Shown: one piece after another, positions 1 through 8,900 of the stretch
Layout of the letters: every line of letters starts with the position of its first letter
Position numbering within the stretch: position 1 is the stretch's first letter
Assembly (NCBI RefSeq): GCF_002157685.2
Contig: NZ_AP026738.1
Coordinates: 2,170,001-2,234,000, forward strand
DNA: 64,000 nucleotides
Reading direction: 5' to 3'
From: Comamonas thiooxydans
GTDB lineage: Bacteria; Pseudomonadota; Gammaproteobacteria; Burkholderiales; Burkholderiaceae_C
Program-made: the position numbers and the translations under genes
Notes under the pieces: generated by a model
Databases searched by the model: none
Seen by the model: the letters and a program-made list of their open reading frames with translations, nothing else
What the model was told of the DNA's origin: nothing

Positions 1-1
1 G

Positions 2-103
2 TATCAGAACATGGTTCGCTTCGGCCCCAAGTCCATGATTGATATCCATGTCGACGTGGGAGCGAATCGCGCTCGACGGATTATTGAAAGGCTTATGGCC
101 TAA
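2..103 (+). CDS. C-terminal end of an unidentified protein (5' end outside window)
   Basis: An open frame enters from the left edge and stops at TAA 101-103, giving 33 residues that end in ..RRIIERLMA. Composition looks coding (Arg-rich amphipathic end). Too little is visible to name a family. The same frame stays open after the stop to TAG 278-280, but no start or ribosome site supports a second gene there. The gene lies about 200 bp upstream of, and in the same direction as, the interrupted MFS transporter, so it could belong to the same catabolic cluster. Confidence 0.4.
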   Translation, partial: YQNMVRFGPKSMIDIHVDVGANRARRIIERLMA

Positions 104-301
104 CTGCCAACGCGAAAGGCATGGGCTGCTCTGGCCCAACCCTCTCAAGCGTACCCCTGCATCAACGGTAATCAGCCGGTATCCATCCCGCGTCTGATCA
201 CCACCCAAATCCGCTTCATCAAAACCGAGATGGACTGCTTTAGCGATGAGCAGGCCAAGGCCGAGCTACGCCTGACGTAGCAACTTATAAAGGATACAAC
301 C

Positions 302-390
302 ATGAACCCTTCAGTCGTGGGAAAAATGGATGACAAGCCAATGTCGGCATACCAATGGTTTGTCATCGCCTTGTGTTTTCTCATCAATAT
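302..390 (+). pseudogene. 5' fragment of AAHS-type MFS transporter, interrupted by prophage
   Basis: The ATG at 302 follows an AAGGA ribosome site. It encodes 29 residues ending ..YQWFVIALCFLIN, the start of the first membrane helix, and the frame is then cut by the prophage left end at 391. The continuation lies at 37441 (LDGFDVLVMAF..). The joined gene would be 453 codons. MLDGFDV and the later DRIGRR loop are typical of the aromatic acid:H+ symporter branch of the major facilitator superfamily, which imports benzoate-type acids. The exact substrate cannot be read from sequence. In this lysogen the normal protein cannot be made. Confidence 0.9.
385..390. repeat. Left copy of prophage target-site duplication (CAATAT)
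   Basis: CAATAT here is repeated at 37435-37440, directly outside the two ends of the prophage. Six bases match. If the first C is chance, the duplication is the 5 bp AATAT that is usual for Mu. Removing the phage and one copy restores the transporter frame. Confidence 0.88.
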
Positions 391-432
391 TGAAGCCGCG
401 CGCGATAAATGCCAGCTTCACGGTGCGATAAA
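391..432. other. Left phage end with two GATAAA transposase-site candidates
   Basis: GATAAA occurs at 404-409 and 427-432, that is bases 14-19 and 37-42 from the TGAA terminus, 23 bp apart. The right end has GATAAA at exactly the same two distances in inverted orientation. Matched spacing at both ends is what is expected of transposase binding sites in Mu-type phages. That they bind the transposase is inference. Confidence 0.75.
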
Positions 433-490
433 TGCAAAGGCCTGAACTTTCGCACGACGAAAGAGAATTACAAAATGACCTGCCACGAAA

Positions 491-513
491 GAAAAGCCGG
501 CGTCTGCCGGCTT
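491..513 (-). terminator. Rho-independent terminator after the methylase gene
   Basis: On the minus strand AAGCCGGC-AGAC-GCCGGCTT forms an 8 bp stem followed by TTCTTT. It lies about 30 bp after the methylase stop and would end the leftward late transcript before the phage terminus. Confidence 0.75.
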
Positions 514-544
514 CGTTGTTTCTGCAGGCTTGGGGGCGGAGCGC

Positions 545-1336
545 CTAGAACAGCCCAGCCGGCTCGTCCTCCCGGTTCCAGCTGTAGATCACCAGCTCAC
601 CCCGCTCGACGCGGTTTGCACCGCCTCCGACCGTGTAGTCCAGCTTGAGCGCCTCCATCTCAAAGTCCTTGAAGCACTCCCTGATCGCTGGGTGGTCGTT
701 GATGCTGATAACAGCCTTACCCTTGATCGTCCGCAGCTTGGCGGCCATCAGCTCGTACTGCTCCCAAGGGAACGGCACGCCATAACCCTCTGTCTCCCAA
801 TACGGCGGGTCCATGTAGAAGAGCGTGTGAGCTCGGTCGTAGCGGTCGATGCAGGCCGACCAGTCGAGCTGCTCAATATAAGTGCCCGCCGCCAGCCGCA
901 GGTGCGCGGCCGAGAGGTTCTCCTCGATCCGCAGGAGGTTGATAGCCGGTGCCGTCGTCGCTGTGCCGAAAGTCTGCCCGGAGACTTTCCCGCCGAAGCT
1001 CTGCTGCTGCAAGTAGAAGAAGCGCGCGGCTCGCTGCACGTCCGTCAGGGTCTCGGGCCGTGTCTCCTGTAGCCATTTGAAGACTTGGCGGCTGGTCAAA
1101 GCCCATTTGAACTGGCGGACGAACTCCTCCAGGTGATGGGTGACCACTCTATATAGATTGACCAGGTCGCCGTTGACGTCGTTCAGCACTTCGACGTCGG
1201 CCGGGTGGCGTGCGAAGAACACAGCCGCCCCGCCGGCGAACACCTCGACATAGCAGCTATGCGGCGGGAACCTCTTGAGCAGGAGATCGACCAGGCGGCG
1301 CTTGCCGCCGATCCAGGGGATGATGGGATTTGTCAT
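545..1336 (-). CDS. Phage DNA N6-adenine methyltransferase (Dam/D12 class)
   Basis: This 263-residue protein has the class order of D12 adenine methylases: PWIGGKRRL near the N terminus (motif X), VEVFAGGAAVFF around residue 35 (SAM-binding motif I) and MDPPYWE around residue 175 (catalytic DPPY). It should methylate adenine in phage and host DNA, plausibly protecting phage DNA from restriction. It occupies the position that mom has in Mu, last in the leftward late unit and behind a com-like gene whose 3' end overlaps it by 80 nt. The ribosome site is poor (GAGATAA), which fits translational coupling to com. The target sequence is not predictable by eye. Confidence 0.9.
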   Translation of the reverse strand: MTNPIIPWIGGKRRLVDLLLKRFPPHSCYVEVFAGGAAVFFARHPADVEVLNDVNGDLVNLYRVVTHHLEEFVRQFKWALTSRQVFKWLQETRPETLTDVQRAARFFYLQQQSFGGKVSGQTFGTATTAPAINLLRIEENLSAAHLRLAAGTYIEQLDWSACIDRYDRAHTLFYMDPPYWETEGYGVPFPWEQYELMAAKLRTIKGKAVISINDHPAIRECFKDFEMEALKLDYTVGGGANRVERGELVIYSWNREDEPAGLF

Positions 1337-1490
1337 TTATCTCAGCTGATGGCCCTCGATGGGGCTCGGTTGGGGCGCTCGTGGCGCTCAGCTGATTGAA
1401 GGCCCCACACCTGGGGCACTTGATGGATAGGCGGGAGTACTCCCCCTCGCCCAACTTACGACGGCATGAGCCGCATCGTATTTCCTGCAT
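1257..1490 (-). CDS. com: Com-like zinc-finger translational activator
   Basis: This 77-residue protein starts MQEIRCGSC and continues with IKCPRCGAF, giving the CxxC..CxxC zinc finger and the spacing of Mu Com, followed by the TEPH segment also seen in Mu Com. Mu Com binds the mom mRNA near the start codon and opens it for translation. Here the gene overlaps the start of the adenine methylase by 80 nt, so the same control of the methylase is likely. A GTG at 1613 in the same frame would add 41 residues with another CxxC; the ATG at 1490 is preferred because the Com family starts there. Confidence 0.8.
   Translation of the reverse strand: MQEIRCGSCRRKLGEGEYSRLSIKCPRCGAFNQLSATSAPTEPHRGPSAEINDKSHHPLDRRQAPPGRSPAQEVPAA
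1341..1396 (-). promoter_or_regulatory. Paired CTCAGCTGAT repeats upstream of methylase start
   Basis: CTCAGCTGAT occurs at 1341-1350 and 1387-1396. The inner 8 bases TCAGCTGA are self-complementary, so in the transcript the two copies can pair with each other around a loop of about 38 nt. The copy nearer the gene ends a few bases before the methylase ATG at 1336 and overlaps its weak ribosome site. This is a good candidate for the RNA structure that Com acts on; the function is inferred from Mu. Confidence 0.5.
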
Positions 1491-1646
1491 TGCAAGTCTC
1501 TTTTCTGTGGCGAAACTCTGATAGGCTTCACCGCACTCTGTACAGGGTGGCGGGTCTTGCCAGACTTGCAGGCGTGTTCTGCGGTTTGGGGCTTGGCCAG
1601 GTGTTCGTAGCACCTGACTAGGTCGCCCGTCTTTTTTTCGTTTAGG

Positions 1647-3899
1647 TCATAGGCTGATCTCCATTTGGTCGCCTTCAACGCCTACCGGCGCCCCGGCCGT
1701 CACCGGCAGCAGAGAAACAGCCAGGCGCGTGCCGGCTGGATACGGTGGCAGGAGCAGCTCGCGGCCGAGGACTGTGATGTGGCCAGCCACTGGTACTTGC
1801 TGGCTGGGCCCGCCATTCACCGAGACTCGCACATCGGCGCCATGAGCGGCTTCCAGCTCCCAGGCCAGGCGTGTCCCGCCATCGGGCAGCGGTGCGGCCG
1901 ACAGATTGAAGGCCCTGGCCACACGACGCTCACCGCTGGGCACCTCGGGCACAACACCCAAGCCCCACTCCAGTGGGTAGTACTGCTCATACTCGTCTCT
2001 GACCGTCATACGCACGCGCCTGGAGCTGCTTGGCTCCATGCTGATCACGCGCACGCGCTTACCGGGCGTCTGCTGTGGGCCGCCCAGGAACGTCCAGTCT
2101 TCGGGTGCCGTGTCCTCCCACTCTACGGACGCCTGCGGGTTCGGTGTGCCTGCATCCAGCCAGCCTGGCGCGGCCGAGGCGAGCCAGTTGCCCACCAGGG
2201 CCAGCCGGCGCGTACGGCCTACAGGCTTGGCGCACCGCACGCTGAAAGGGTCGCCACCTGGCGGTGTGACCATCAAATAGAAGTCATTGCCGTCTGGCAG
2301 CTCCACCTCAGCCGACAAATCCACCCAAGCTACGCGGGTGCCCGTCAAGCCCAAGCCGATCAGGCGACCGCTGAAGGCCCAGCGGGTCAGATCGTGGCCG
2401 AGCTGGATGATGTCGCCCGTCGCCACGGTCAGCCCCATGATGGAACTCTCCCAGGTGATCGTGCGGCGGTGGTAGTACTTCGAGGCTGCCAGCAGGTTGA
2501 CCAGGCGCTGGGCCTGGGCCTTTGGCATGCTGTACGTAGCCTGGCTGACCTGCTGATTGACGGGCAGCGTGACGCCTGGAACCTTGGCATAGACCGTGTC
2601 TGCCTCATAGTCGTTATCGGCCTGGCTGTATGAGAGCCCGAACTCGTCGACCGTGTCGTCCGTGATGTAGGCGATCTTGAACGTGCCCGCGATGATGTTG
2701 CTCGCACCGAAGGCCGCCACCCAGGGCTGGCCATCTCTTTCCCACCAAACCGACAGCTTGCCGGGCGCCCAGGTTTTCCTGGCTCGGCCGGCTGCAGCGA
2801 TGTCATCGAGCACAGTGCCAGCGCTGCGCGCGCCGCTCAGCAGCATGCGGCAGGTCAGTTGGGCTGCGGCGCAGTACTGCCCCCAGGCAACCAACGTGCC
2901 GTAGTCGATGCGGGCATTAGGCAGGCCGGCACCGAAAAGCCGCTCGCCATTGCTGGCTGATGGTTCATCCAGCCAGCCTGCCTGGCCCAGGTGGGCCGGT
3001 GCAGCGGTGGGGTTGAGGAACCCGCCGCGCGAGAAATAGAGGAACAGCCAGGCAGGATTCGTGCTGTATGTCCACTGCCAGGCACCGGCACCTACTGCCG
3101 GCATGGAGCCGTCCCATGGAGCCGACGAATTCCAGACCCAGCATTTATGGCGCAGCAGGGCCGAGTAGCGGTCGATTCGGCCATTGAGCTGGCCTGTCGC
3201 CTTGACCATCATCCCCCGACGCAACTGCGCTGGGTACAGAGCATCGGTATCGCGGAAGATCTTGAGGCGTGTCCATTCGATCTCGGCCACATTGCTGGCA
3301 TCGGTGTACTCAGGGGTGACACGCCGCACGCGGAACTTGGCCACAGCCTGAGGGAGCATGGCCGAAAACGTCTCACGCAACGGCCGGGTGCTGCCATTGC
3401 TGAGAGTCATGGGAGAAAACGGCATCGGTTGCCAGGCGTTCGATCCTGGCAGTTGATACTCAGCCACCACCTGGCAGGTCAGATTCTCGAAGCCGCCGCT
3501 TGCTTGCCGCAGCAGACGACCCGAAATATCCATCTGTATGAATCTGCCGGCGACAGAGCCTCGGCGTTCTATCCAGCCGTCATTCTCGACATTTGCCCGC
3601 TGTTCCAAGGCGCCGCCATCGACGGTCTGCACGTTGCCAGGGTAGATATCCGTCGGCCAGCCAGCGCTTGCGTAACCACGCAGCACTGTGCGGTCGGCCT
3701 GGCCAGGCGGAGTTGCACTGCTGTGCAGCTCAATGGCGTTGTACTGGCTGACAGCGTTGGCACCGATGCGTTCGTCGCTGATGGTCAGGTCGCCAAACCC
3801 ATAATTGAAGACACTCGTGACGCGCTCCGTGTTGTAGATGATGGTGTAGCCATAGCGCACCAGGACTGGCATCGGCGTGCCCAAAGGATTCCAAGCCAT
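1647..3899 (-). CDS. Phage tail tip / host specificity protein, J-like C-terminal part
   Basis: This 750-residue protein is the last structural gene before com. The start at 3899 (MAWNPLGTP) is chosen because GGAGGAG lies 7 bases upstream; an in-frame ATG further up overlaps the preceding gene. An early segment (FGDLTISDERIGA) resembles the region of J/TipJ host specificity proteins where tail-tip and receptor-binding domains join. The C terminus is beta-rich and may be a fibronectin-like or carbohydrate-contacting domain. Together with the 287-residue protein just upstream it would make a normal-sized J protein. Confidence 0.75.
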   Translation of the reverse strand: MAWNPLGTPMPVLVRYGYTIIYNTERVTSVFNYGFGDLTISDERIGANAVSQYNAIELHSSATPPGQADRTVLRGYASAGWPTDIYPGNVQTVDGGALEQRANVENDGWIERRGSVAGRFIQMDISGRLLRQASGGFENLTCQVVAEYQLPGSNAWQPMPFSPMTLSNGSTRPLRETFSAMLPQAVAKFRVRRVTPEYTDASNVAEIEWTRLKIFRDTDALYPAQLRRGMMVKATGQLNGRIDRYSALLRHKCWVWNSSAPWDGSMPAVGAGAWQWTYSTNPAWLFLYFSRGGFLNPTAAPAHLGQAGWLDEPSASNGERLFGAGLPNARIDYGTLVAWGQYCAAAQLTCRMLLSGARSAGTVLDDIAAAGRARKTWAPGKLSVWWERDGQPWVAAFGASNIIAGTFKIAYITDDTVDEFGLSYSQADNDYEADTVYAKVPGVTLPVNQQVSQATYSMPKAQAQRLVNLLAASKYYHRRTITWESSIMGLTVATGDIIQLGHDLTRWAFSGRLIGLGLTGTRVAWVDLSAEVELPDGNDFYLMVTPPGGDPFSVRCAKPVGRTRRLALVGNWLASAAPGWLDAGTPNPQASVEWEDTAPEDWTFLGGPQQTPGKRVRVISMEPSSSRRVRMTVRDEYEQYYPLEWGLGVVPEVPSGERRVARAFNLSAAPLPDGGTRLAWELEAAHGADVRVSVNGGPSQQVPVAGHITVLGRELLLPPYPAGTRLAVSLLPVTAGAPVGVEGDQMEISL

Positions 3900-3900
3900 A

Positions 3901-4764
3901 TCAGTCTCCTCCACCACTTTCTGGTGGGGTGATCTGCACCAGGTAGTCCTCATAGGTCGTCACCGAGTCGAACAGCCCTTGGTGACTAATTACAAAGGTA
4001 TGCGGCTGGGTGACCGTTCCGCCGCTGCTGCTGGTATAGGTGCGGCTGGCTTGGTCTCCGTAGTACTCAATCGTTCCGCTTTCCCAGACATCTGTGCGAA
4101 TGAGCACCCATGGTGCAATGACTGCTGTGCCCTCGAAGCCGAATTGCGGATGGGTACGGGTTTCATAGACCGGGGTGTTGTTGATCACCTCGGTGGCCGT
4201 GCTAGGGTCCGGGACGAATTCGCCAAACGGACGGCCAGCGTAGTCTGGGAATACACGGTGTTCGCCCAGTACCAGTTGCAGCGGCTCATAGTTGCGGGCC
4301 GAGTTGGAGCCGCCCTCAATGCTGTACGCCGTGGGCGCATCATCACCCTGGGCAGAGGCAGCGCTCCGGGCGGACAAGCTGCCGGCCAAGGCGGAAATGG
4401 CGAAGGCGATCACGGCATTGGCAGCAAACGCGGCCACAGTTCCCAGAGCGAAGGCAGCAGTCCAGCCAATCTCGCCATACATAACCAGCTTGGCTGCGAT
4501 TGTGCTGCCCTCGACGATACCCTTGGCTACCTGGTGGATGACGATCAGGTCAGATACGGTCACGGGCGTCGCGGCCCAATCCTCGGCCGCCACGGGCAGA
4601 CCATTGAACATGACGGCTAGGGGTGTTTCAGCCAGGCCCAGACGCTGGATGATGCCCTGCAGAGTTTCGGTACCGGCCAGGGCAATGGACAGTACCTTCC
4701 GGTCACTGGCTGGGCGCAACGGGTTTGGACACCAGATGACTGAGAGTGTGGGCATCAGAGCCAT
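3901..4764 (-). CDS. TipJ-like tail tip protein, N-terminal part
   Basis: This 287-residue protein has an N-terminal part (PTLSVIWCPNPL..LSIALAGTETL) and an Ala-rich hydrophobic stretch near residues 95-130, followed by LVLGEHRVFPDYAGRPFGEF, typical of the N-terminal half of phage host-specificity factors. The ATG at 4764 overlaps the end of the NlpC/P60 gene by 10 nt; an ATG three codons later is an alternative. The stop (3901-3903) is one base from the ATG of the larger J-like gene, so the two are co-translated. It probably joins the tail hub and channel. It could also be seen as the first half of a split J gene. Confidence 0.7.
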   Translation of the reverse strand: MALMPTLSVIWCPNPLRPASDRKVLSIALAGTETLQGIIQRLGLAETPLAVMFNGLPVAAEDWAATPVTVSDLIVIHQVAKGIVEGSTIAAKLVMYGEIGWTAAFALGTVAAFAANAVIAFAISALAGSLSARSAASAQGDDAPTAYSIEGGSNSARNYEPLQLVLGEHRVFPDYAGRPFGEFVPDPSTATEVINNTPVYETRTHPQFGFEGTAVIAPWVLIRTDVWESGTIEYYGDQASRTYTSSSGGTVTQPHTFVISHQGLFDSVTTYEDYLVQITPPESGGGD

Positions 4765-5132
4765 TGGTAAAAACCCTCCACACGGTAGCACCGAGGCAAG
4801 CGTGCCAGGGGCTGGCGCATGCTCGACCCGAACAGCGCATCGCTGTGCAGCACATAGGGCACGCCCTGAATCAAGCAATACAGCCCGATGTGGGCCTGGC
4901 GGCCGCGTGCCAGCATCAGCACGCCACATCCATCGACGGGCTCCTCGATCCGCTTGGCGAAATCAGCCTGGTTGGCCGTGATCAAGGCCGAGCGGTGGGC
5001 CAGGTCGTCTGCCTGGCGCCTCGGGAAGTGGATGTCTATGCGGCCGAACTGCTCATGCAAAGCACGTTCGACCAGTTGCGCGCAGTCCAGCACGTCGTGC
5101 GGGATGTCTATATAAGAGTCAGACCAGTGCAT
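4755..5132 (-). CDS. NlpC/P60-like tail hydrolase
   Basis: This 125-residue protein contains DCAQLVERAL near the N terminus (candidate catalytic Cys) and RQAHIGLY around residue 80 (candidate His), the Cys/His pair of NlpC/P60 peptidoglycan hydrolases. In siphophage tails such proteins sit at the tip and cut peptidoglycan during DNA entry. It lies between the DUF1833-like gene and TipJ, the usual position. The start at 5132 overlaps the upstream stop. Confidence 0.75.
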   Translation of the reverse strand: MHWSDSYIDIPHDVLDCAQLVERALHEQFGRIDIHFPRRQADDLAHRSALITANQADFAKRIEEPVDGCGVLMLARGRQAHIGLYCLIQGVPYVLHSDALFGSSMRQPLARLPRCYRVEGFYQWL

Positions 5133-5608
5133 CAGAAAAGCCCCGGAGCGGTTTCTGGCCGGTAGGTGTACGCCACGGCCGCTTTGTTAAGGATGTCGTC
5201 ATAGCCGAGCTGTCCAGTCACGGCCTTGGTGGTGACTTCGACGTTGCGCAGATCCAGCGTCAGCTCGTCTTCGATGAAATCGGGGGCGCTGCGCATGATC
5301 TGCAGAGCCGTGATGACGGCACCACGGCCGCCATGGGTGCGCTCGAAGAAGACGCCCACACCGCCAGATACGTTGCCGATGCTCAGTGCCGCTGCCGGCG
5401 TGCGGCCTTCCTGATCGTCTGGCCAGGTGAACTCGAAAGTCGTGGCCACGTATAGATGAGTGCGAGAGACCACGTCCTGGTTGTCATTGACGAATCGCAT
5501 GGGCTCGGGCAGCAGCGCATGGGCCAGCTCCAGCAGCACCAGGGGTCGCTCGGCTGGGGCCAGTTGCTGGGCAGCACGGCGGTATCGGGAAGACTTGCGC
5601 GTGCTCAT
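5132..5608 (-). CDS. DUF1833-like minor tail protein
   Basis: This 158-residue protein contains LLELAHALLPEPMRFVNDNQDV, matching the start of phage DUF1833 minor tail proteins. It lies between the distal tail protein and the NlpC/P60 gene, as in other transposable siphophages. It probably forms part of the baseplate ring below the tape measure. The start overlaps the end of the gene upstream by 4 bases. Confidence 0.75.
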   Translation of the reverse strand: MSTRKSSRYRRAAQQLAPAERPLVLLELAHALLPEPMRFVNDNQDVVSRTHLYVATTFEFTWPDDQEGRTPAAALSIGNVSGGVGVFFERTHGGRGAVITALQIMRSAPDFIEDELTLDLRNVEVTTKAVTGQLGYDDILNKAAVAYTYRPETAPGLF

Positions 5609-5979
5609 GCCCAGTACTCCAGGGTGAAAGAGACCATGAACTCATCCAGGCGGTCGGTGATCGCCTTGTAATCGACCGCACCACCCACGATCCGTGCCCG
5701 GCGCAGTGTGGCGCCGCTGGGGTCTTCAACATCTGGCCAGGCGAAGAACCTGGCGCCCAGGGCCAGTTCGGTCTTGCGCCAGACCTCGAACTGCTGCTTG
5801 TGCGCCAGGCTATCCAGGCGGTAGGTCAGCGGCACCTCATAGCGGGCCAGAGACTGCACAGGAGCCTGCTCGATAAAGCCGTCCTCCATCTCTGTGCGCT
5901 CCACACCACCCATGGGGCGCAGGGTGTAATCAGTCTCGAAAACGAGCTGGGCGTAATCGGGGAATCGGGTGTATGCCAT
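5605..5979 (-). CDS. Distal minor tail protein
   Basis: This 124-residue protein directly follows the tape measure gene; its ATG overlaps the tape-measure stop as TGATG. It is rich in aromatic residues and ends SFTLEYWA, a style seen in lambda gpM / distal-tail proteins. Position and size support a role at the tail tip, where the tube joins the hub. The family call is by position rather than by a motif. Confidence 0.65.
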   Translation of the reverse strand: MAYTRFPDYAQLVFETDYTLRPMGGVERTEMEDGFIEQAPVQSLARYEVPLTYRLDSLAHKQQFEVWRKTELALGARFFAWPDVEDPSGATLRRARIVGGAVDYKAITDRLDEFMVSFTLEYWA

Positions 5980-8900
5980 CAGTTGCGCCTCCCTGCCGCG
6001 TTGATTGCGCTTGAGGCTTTCCCGCCATTGCTTGCATCTGCGATCATGATTTCGACGACCAGGCGGCCCAATTCCTGTTTGGTTATCGGCTGTCCGACTT
6101 GCTGTTTGGGAGTGCCCTGGTTGTTGAAGCGGACCTCCACAGGCTGAGTCTGGCCTGGCATGGCGCCACCGGCAGACGACACAGAGCCCCCCGTGGCAAA
6201 GCTCACGCGCTGGCTGGCTGACACCAGGCCGCCCAAGGCGAAGCGAGGCTTTGGCAAGCGCAGGGTGCGCACTGCTTCCATGAACGGCAGGCCATAGTGG
6301 TTGACGGCCTTTTCGGGCTGGATGAACTCGTTATTGCTCACGGCAATGGGCCGTTTCCCGTCGACCAATGCGGCGATGCTGTCGCTGGTACCTGTGCCCG
6401 GGCCCACGATGCGGCCGCCGCCCGTCGAGGGAGATCCGCCTTCGGCAAACCCGAAAACCTTGCCGATGCTCCCAAAAATGCCGCCGATGATGGTTCCGCC
6501 GCCGCTCACATCAGGCGTAAACATATTGGTGAGCAGCCGCTTGATATCACTGCGCACGATGTCACCAGCAATCTGGCGCAAGGTCGCGCTGGCGACCTCA
6601 CTCAGGCTCTTGAAGTTGGTCACTGCATTGGCCGCCGCATCTGCCACTCCGTCGATGACTGTATTGCGCAGGCGCGTTCCAAGGTTCACGACTACAGGCG
6701 TAGCGCCGGCCACTTCATTTTTGAGCTGGCCGATGCTGGTGCTCATGTTGTCTATGGCGACCTGGGCCTCTGGCGGCAGGCTGTCGCGCACGCGCTCCAG
6801 CTCCTGGACGATGGATTGCAGCACCGGCACCTGGGCCGCGCGGGCCTGTCTGATGCGTGCCTCGGCCTCGATCTGGCTGATCGTTCCCTGGGTGGCCTGG
6901 GTCTGTACGGCCTGCTCGATGATGCCGAGCTGGCTCTGAAGGCGCTGTGCCTCTGCCAGCTTATTGTTGAACTCGGCCTGAGCCGCGCCGGCATCGATCA
7001 GCAACTGAATGCGCTGGCGGGATGCCTCGGCCTCGGCCGGATCTGCCTGGCGACCAGCAGCACGCAGGTCCTCCGCATATTGCAGCTCCAGCTGCCTACG
7101 GATGGCTTCCCTGTCAAACTGGCCGGTCAGGGCTGCTGTATCCACGCGCAGCCGCACCACGATGTTGGCCAGCTTCAGCTCTTCAGCACGCCGCCATTTA
7201 CCCAGCTCACGCGTCGCATCTTCCTTGGACTGATCCAGCACCTTGAGCGATGCACGCAGTTCGACGGCACGAGCCCTGGTTGTGCCCTTGGCATTAAGCT
7301 CGCGCTCCAAGGCCTCACGCTGCGCGTCAATATCCTGATTAATGCCGGCCAAGCGCTTCTTGTAGGCCTCATCGATGCTGACACGGCCTTCTTCCAACTG
7401 GTTGACCAGGAAGGCATCGCTGCTCTTGATTGATGCTTGCAGAGCGCGCAAATTCGAGCGGATCTGTTGGATGGCCTCTTGCTCTGGGGTGTTGCCCTTG
7501 GGAGTGCGCGGATTTTTCTTGGCTTTCTCGTCGGCCTGCTTGACCAGTTCGTCCAGTTCAGCCTGAGTGATATCCCCAGCATCGCGCCATCCTTGCCATT
7601 TTTTCTTGTTGTCGGCCAGGCGCTTTTCTTCAGTTTCAGTGGCCTTCATGGCCGCCGCATATTCCTCCTGGACGGCCTTTTTGCGGCGGTCCTTGCGAGC
7701 TGCAGCTGCCTTATCGTCGGCTTCTTTTTCTTGCTTATCCCGTTGGGCATAAAGAGTGCTCAGTTCGCCTATAGCGTTGTTGAGCAGTTGCGGCATTTGT
7801 TGATTACCGGCGAGGTTCGTCCCACGGCGTTGCAGATCAGCCGCCATTTGGGTAACACGGCTCTCTTGCTCTTTGATCTGCTCTTCAAGCGTCTTCTGCT
7901 TGTCAATATTGAGAATTGCACCCCAAAACTTGCGCGCGACCTCTGCCGCTGCATTCAGTGCCCGCATGAGAACGCCGAGGTTCTCAGGCACCACGCGGCC
8001 GAAGTGGTCAGCGGCCTGTCGGCTCAGTTCGAGCTGGGCTTCCTCGACCCGGCCTTGCTCTACCAGGTCGGCGATGTGCCGGCGCTGCGTTGCCGAGAGG
8101 AAGTTGAACTGATCATCCAGCTGCTTGGCGGCCTTGGCAGGCTCCGCAAACAGCTTGGCCAGGGAGCTTGCCGCCGCATCGGTGGACTGGCCGGTGGCGG
8201 CCGCATAACCGTTGATGGCCTTGGTCAGGTTGCCGATGACGTCGATGCCAAGGCGACCGGACTGCACCATGGCGACGGCCGCGGACTCGGCTGCGCTCTT
8301 GCTGATGCCGCTGACTTTGTTGGCAGCCTCGGCCAGTGCTTCGATGCGCCCCTGCGTCGCGCCGGCCGCATTCCCGGTGGTCTGCACCGCCACATTGAAG
8401 GCATAGGCCTTTTTCTCGGCCTCAAGGAACAGCAAGGCCAAGGCACCCACACCCAGCGCCAGGCCACCGACGGCAGCCCTCGCAGGTGTGATTGCAGAGG
8501 TGATGGCATTGAAAGCGGGCCCGACACCTCCAAAAGAGTCTTTAATTTGTCCGCCCTGTTGGATGGCCACAAGCCAGATGGGCATGCCGCTGGCAATGCT
8601 GGTGGTGATATCAGTGATCTGCGCAGGCAGCATGCGCATTGCCGCTGCTGTTTGCCCTGCAGAAACACCAAGGCCGGCAAAGCGTTGCTGGGCTAGGCCC
8701 ATGAGACGCGTGTGCTGGTCCTGGGTAATGAGACCACGGGCCAGTGCCGTATTCAGCTCGTTTTGAGCCTGTGCCAAGCGGAAGGCCTCGCTGGCAGCTG
8801 GGTCCAGGCTGGCAATCAGGCGGTCAATGGCCAGCTTTTCACGGTCGGTTGCCTTGGCGGCTTCGTCGGAGCCTTTAGCCTGGCGCTGTTGCTGCTCCTC

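Noticed and set aside
106..280. Open frame after the stop at 101-103, to TAG 278
   Set aside because: No start codon with ribosome site and no recognisable protein; probably chance continuation.
172..387. Minus-strand 71-residue frame
   Set aside because: Antisense to the transporter start and its upstream region; no coding pattern.
1388..1678. 96-residue minus-strand frame overlapping com
   Set aside because: Starts inside the tail gene and runs through com in another frame; composition not protein-like.
7437..8696. Long plus-strand frame (419 residues) in the tape measure region
   Set aside because: Antisense shadow of a high-GC gene; no ribosome site or motif.
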